DNA of 11,025 nt, taken from contig JADGJH010000960.1 in assembly GCA_027596945.1 (NCBI GenBank), forward strand, positions 1,799 through 12,823. The letters run 5' to 3'. Positions 8,252 through 11,025 of the stretch are shown piece after piece. Position 1 is the stretch's first letter; the number at the start of each line of letters is the position of its first letter. The notes below the pieces were generated by a model. The model saw nothing but the letters and a program-made list of their open reading frames with translations, was not told the origin of the DNA and made no database searches. The position numbers and the translations under genes were made by a program. Source of the DNA: Physocladia obscura. Its lineage: Eukaryota; Chytridiomycota; Chytridiomycetes; Chytridiales; Chytriomycetaceae.

Positions 8252-9370
8252 ATGTCTCATCCACGTACCACAGGCAATGAGTATCAGGCAATGCTCAATT
8301 GGGTTGAAGTTCCAAAGAACTTTCAGCTTGTTGTTGGGGCTGCAGTAACAAAAGCTAAGATGGTTTCTGGATCAACACTTACAGAACAGAGTGCTTTTGT
8401 AGCCATGGCAGCACATGTAAATCACACTGTAAAAGTGGATTGGTCCCCTAAAACAGCTAGATCCCGTTATCAGTCTTGGATTCTCAGGTTAGTACAATTA
8501 GTCAATGTATACGTTATTGATAATTTGAAACAGTTATAACCGAACAAAGAAAAAGGATGCCACAACTGGATTTGGTCTGACGGAAGATGATCAAAAAAAG
8601 TAATTATAACAATTAATGTGAAATTGGAATTGTTGTGTGCTTACTCTCATAGGCTCAATATTCTATACAGTTGACAGGTTAATGTTAATGCTTGATGCAA
8701 AAAAAGCCAAAACTGAAAAAAAACAGTGAACATGAAGACACAAAAGGCAATGAAGATGATGAAAATAATGAAGAAGAAGAAGAGGAAGAAGAAGAAGATG
8801 ATGGCAGGAGTTTTGAGGCAGACAAAGACATTTTTGCAGGAAATTTGGTCAGTGAAAATGAACTGCTTGATGAACAAAAAAATGCTCAGTTGCTTGAACA
8901 TTTTGAAACAATGGAAGAAAAATTTGGTGTTACCACAAGGTATGCATTGTTTATGTAAATTCATTGATCTTATGGTATTAGTCAGTTTTTTGAATTTAGG
9001 GTCTGAAATTAAAAAAAAAAGGCAAGCAAGCTGCGATTGACATTGAAACAGATGATACAATCATTGTCACTCCCACAAAAGCACCCAAAAAAGCTATTAA
9101 GATGTCTAAGACACTATCAGGTGACATTAAAAATTTTTATCTGTGATTAAATGGAAAATAACAGACTCTGACATGAAAACAATACTTTCCCAGTCGCCCA
9201 CAACCAAGAAGCTAGATTTTGGTGATCATTATCAACGTGCCCAGGAGCAAAAACTGGAGACTCTAAAAGAAGTGGCTGCAGCAAAAACAGCAATTAAAAG
9301 TCAGCGTCTTGATTTTGAGAAAGCAAAGTGGGAAGAAGAAAAAAAGAATAAGGCTGATGCCAAGCTTTGA
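8252..9370 (+). pseudogene. Harbinger-associated Myb/SANT-like protein, frame-disrupted
   Basis: Exon 1 (8252-8487, 78 codons) encodes a motif block typical of transposon partner proteins: EYQAMLNWVEVPKNFQLVVG, MAAHVNHT, then W and a RYQSW helix. A 46-nt intron (8488-8533) joins it in phase to SYNRTKKKD and TGFGLTEDDQKK (8534-8599). After that the frame cannot be followed cleanly. GSIFYTVDRLM fits the family pattern but needs a frame change at the acceptor at 8652; using the acceptor at 8677 keeps frame but drops that motif. Another shift is needed at an A7 or A8 tract (8699-8705, 8716-8723) to reach an acidic stretch (about 8740-8810) and ENELLDEQKNAQLLEHFE. Further breaks lie near 9009-9018 (A10) and 9128-9138. 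The C-terminus (about 9200-9367) is a charged coiled-coil-like helix ending DFEKAKWEEEKK. Either a pseudogene or homopolymer sequence errors. Confidence 0.65.
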
Positions 9371-10037
9371 TATGATAATGGCAATTAAAAAGGAGGACAA
9401 GTGCAGTTTTTTGGAAGGAAAAATTTTTTTGATGAAATTAATTTGTAATAATAATAAATTCATATCATATTATTTTCATACCAGTGGTTCTTCTTCAACC
9501 ACAATTGTTTTCTTGTCCTCCATTTTTTGCTTGTGCCAACTCACTCAAAGCTGCTGTTTGTTCTGCTTCTTTTCGCAAATATTCCCTAATGTCATCATCA
9601 AAAATTTCTTCCCACCATCCATCAGTTTTGCTCCAAGGATCCCTACCAATCAAAAAATTATGCAAAATAATGCAACAAGAAATCCAATGATTGATTTCTA
9701 CAAAATCTTGAGTTTCTGCAGCTATCAGTCTTAGCCCCGTCAAGGAAGCCCATCTCCCTTTTAAAATTCCAATCACATGTTCAACTTTAACCCTAGCAAA
9801 AGAAAAATGCTCATTAAAATTCTTGTTGTCTTCACAATTTTGAGCACCACGACTATATGGAGTTATTAACATATCACTCAAAGCATAACCAGAGCCACTT
9901 AACAGGTACTGCCCATTAGTGAAGTACTTTAGAGATTCTCTGAAAATTTTGCTGCTTGTGAAATATGTTGATTCATGCATTGATGCAGGATAGCCAGTAG
10001 AATACCATTTAATACAATAAGAATTGTCACATGCCAC

Positions 10038-10090
10038 CTGCTCAATAATAAATTTCATTTAAATTTTTTAAAAAAATGAAAATTTGATTC
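10038..10090 (-). other. Intron-like insert with GA-AG ends in the transposase
   Basis: Removing these 53 nt joins YKKFYRLSLQ to VACDNSYC, the expected continuous strand after the first catalytic Asp. The insert is AT-rich, contains in-frame TGA, ends in TTATTGAGCAG and has a size in the host intron range (46-99 nt). Its first two bases are GA, not GT, directly after CAG. GCAGG occurs at both edges, so the boundary can slide 5 nt, but no register gives GT-AG or GC-AG. It may be an intron with a mutated donor, a non-canonical intron, or a small insertion flanked by a 5-bp direct repeat. Confidence 0.55.
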
Positions 10091-10659
10091 CTGCAAACTA
10101 AGTCTATAAAATTTTTTGTAGCACCAATAAACTTCTCCTTGCAGAGCTGGCCAACACCAAAACTTAACTTGTGTGCCATCAATAAAACCAATACAACCTG
10201 GCATTGAATACTTTTCTTGCATCATCAGACCATGCAGTTTTCTTTGATTTACAGTTGGCCACATGACAAATTTTTCCCTTAAATTATGGATGGCTGTAAT
10301 CACCCGTTTGCAATACAATCCCACTGTTCCAACACCAATATCCATATTTTGCCCAACAGTTTCAAATGCTACACCATTTCCAAACTTTCCCAATCTCTTT
10401 AATGTGACCAAAAGTTGAATCGGATGCTGTGGATTGCGCAATTGATTTGCAAATACAGGATCAGGTGATACTAACTCCAACAGTTTGAGAAATGCTGCCT
10501 TGTCCATTCGAGCCCTTTACCTAAAGTTTACGTCTTGAAATTTCAGTACAAGCTCGCGCAAAGCCTTGTTTTGGGTATATTTGTCCTTGCAGTCAACGCC
10601 CTATGGCTTTTAATGATCTCAAATAATTCAATGAGATCTATTAATCCATTTCTTGTTGT

Positions 10660-10760
10660 AAGTATTTTGGTAGTGCTGCTACTGTTGCTATTACTTCTGC
10701 TGCTCTTGCTATGGTCACTGTCACTGCTGCTGCCGTTGCTGCTACTACTTTTGCTATCTT
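10660..10760. repeat. CTG/CTA/CTT-type trinucleotide-rich tract
   Basis: An impure GCT/CTG/CTT repeat stretch that on the minus strand encodes a Ser/Asp-rich low-complexity segment of the transposase N-terminal region. It follows three-base periodicity, which fits past coding use. It has no separate function that I can see. Confidence 0.6.
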
Positions 10761-10964
10761 CAGAATCACTGCTGTCATCAAGAATCAGTGCCATCTATTC
10801 ATCTTCTTCTGCTTCTAAGACTCCTTGTTGAAGCAAATGTTCCAGTTGTTTGAGAAGTATGGCACAGGTACTAAAAGTCGGAATGTACATGTTTATTTCT
10901 TGCCTTCAAATAACTAAAAAACAAATACATTTTATTATTTTATTATTATTTACAGCTATTTTCA

Positions 10965-11015
10965 AAAATATTGAGCCAGACAAAAAAAATGGCATTTTTT
11001 TGATTTTTGACTTTG
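10965..11015 (-). repeat. Candidate right terminal inverted repeat
   Basis: Partner of the segment at 8138-8190, read on the minus strand from 11015. The 75 nt between it and the transposase start are AT-rich non-coding sequence, including a TTATTATTTTATTATTATT stretch at about 10930-10951. Evidence is similarity of A/T-rich blocks only. Confidence 0.25.
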
Positions 11016-11025
11016 TAAAATACTG

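Larger units (their letters stand above)
9495..10890 (-). pseudogene. PIF/Harbinger DDE transposase, disrupted
   Basis: Catalytic segment of a Harbinger-type (DDE_Tnp_4-like) transposase. From the 5' end: ATG at 10890 opens 31 codons to a TAG (10797-10795); the same frame continues with MALILDDSSDSED, a Ser-rich tract and EIIKSHRAL, IPKTR. A frameshift near 10541-10560 leads to FQDVNFR, followed by in-frame TAA (10519-10517), then RARMDKAAFLKLLEL. GCIGFIDGTQ holds the first catalytic Asp. The coding sequence reaches LSLQ (ending 10091) and resumes VACDNSYC at 10037 after a 53-nt insert (10090-10038) whose removal restores the domain. Then TGYPASMHEST, where families have HDS, and VKVEHVIGILKGRW with the terminal catalytic Glu. 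It ends with TGA at 9497-9495. The ATG at 10507 could open a shorter product. Confidence 0.8.
8138..11015. mobile_element. Decayed PIF/Harbinger-type DNA transposon
   Basis: Two convergent genes, a plus-strand Myb/SANT-like protein and a minus-strand DDE transposase, form the standard gene pair of autonomous PIF/Harbinger elements, in which the Myb-like protein aids nuclear import and end binding. Both are disrupted, so this copy looks inactive. The boundaries are provisional: they use an imperfect A/T-rich inverted similarity at 8138-8190 and 10965-11015. I found no convincing 3-bp target-site duplication. The true right end may lie beyond the window. Confidence 0.6.

Noticed and set aside
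8647..9060. Minus-strand Phe-rich open frame of 137 codons
   Set aside because: It is the reverse of the Glu/Lys-rich coding stretch of the Myb-like gene; the hydrophobic composition is a shadow.
10517..10797. Reassigned stop codons explaining the in-frame TAG and TAA
   Set aside because: TAA ends asparagine synthetase and TGA ends EndoU and Src1 at the expected places, and host genes show no internal TAA or TAG; decay is simpler.

Overview
The window is eukaryotic nuclear DNA. Its genes carry many short spliceosomal introns (about 45-100 nt), intergenic spacers are AT-rich, and there are no bacterial-type operons. A complete Src1/Heh-type inner nuclear membrane protein, compact introns and close gene spacing suggest a fungus. 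An STK33-like kinase (a family associated with ciliated cells) and an EndoU-type endoribonuclease (rare in yeasts and moulds) point to an early-diverging, flagellated lineage such as a chytrid. That placement is inference; the gene identities rest on motifs read directly from the sequence.

Layout. Positions 1-150 are homopolymer-rich sequence inside, or artificially joined to, the last visible intron of a kinase gene; the contig edge cuts this gene. On the minus strand follow the 5' part of the STK33-like Ser/Thr kinase (1086 down to 151, four exons) and, only 31 nt upstream of it, a single-exon EndoU-family endoribonuclease (2248 to 1118). A 374-nt spacer with a TATA-like box separates this divergently from a plus-strand asparagine synthetase (2623-5051, eight exons, 653 aa). 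It converges, with a 103-nt gap, on a minus-strand Src1/Heh/MAN1-type protein (7847 to 5155, four exons, 828 aa). I rebuilt its N-terminal helix-extension-helix domain from two small exons.

From about 8140 to the end lies a decayed PIF/Harbinger-type DNA transposon. It has a plus-strand Myb/SANT-like partner gene (8252-9370) and a convergent minus-strand DDE transposase (10890-9495). Both are interrupted. The transposase has two in-frame stops, one frameshift, an intron-like insert with GA instead of GT at its 5' end, and Glu where the second catalytic Asp is expected. The partner gene needs frame changes that fall at or near A/T homopolymers, so either decay or homopolymer errors in the assembly could explain them.

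The four host genes do not form an obvious pathway: amino-acid synthesis, nuclear envelope, RNA cleavage and a kinase. I see no convincing new multi-gene system. The items most worth a second look are the nearly abutting EndoU-kinase pair, the lysine-rich tail on asparagine synthetase, and the transposase with its non-canonical intron.
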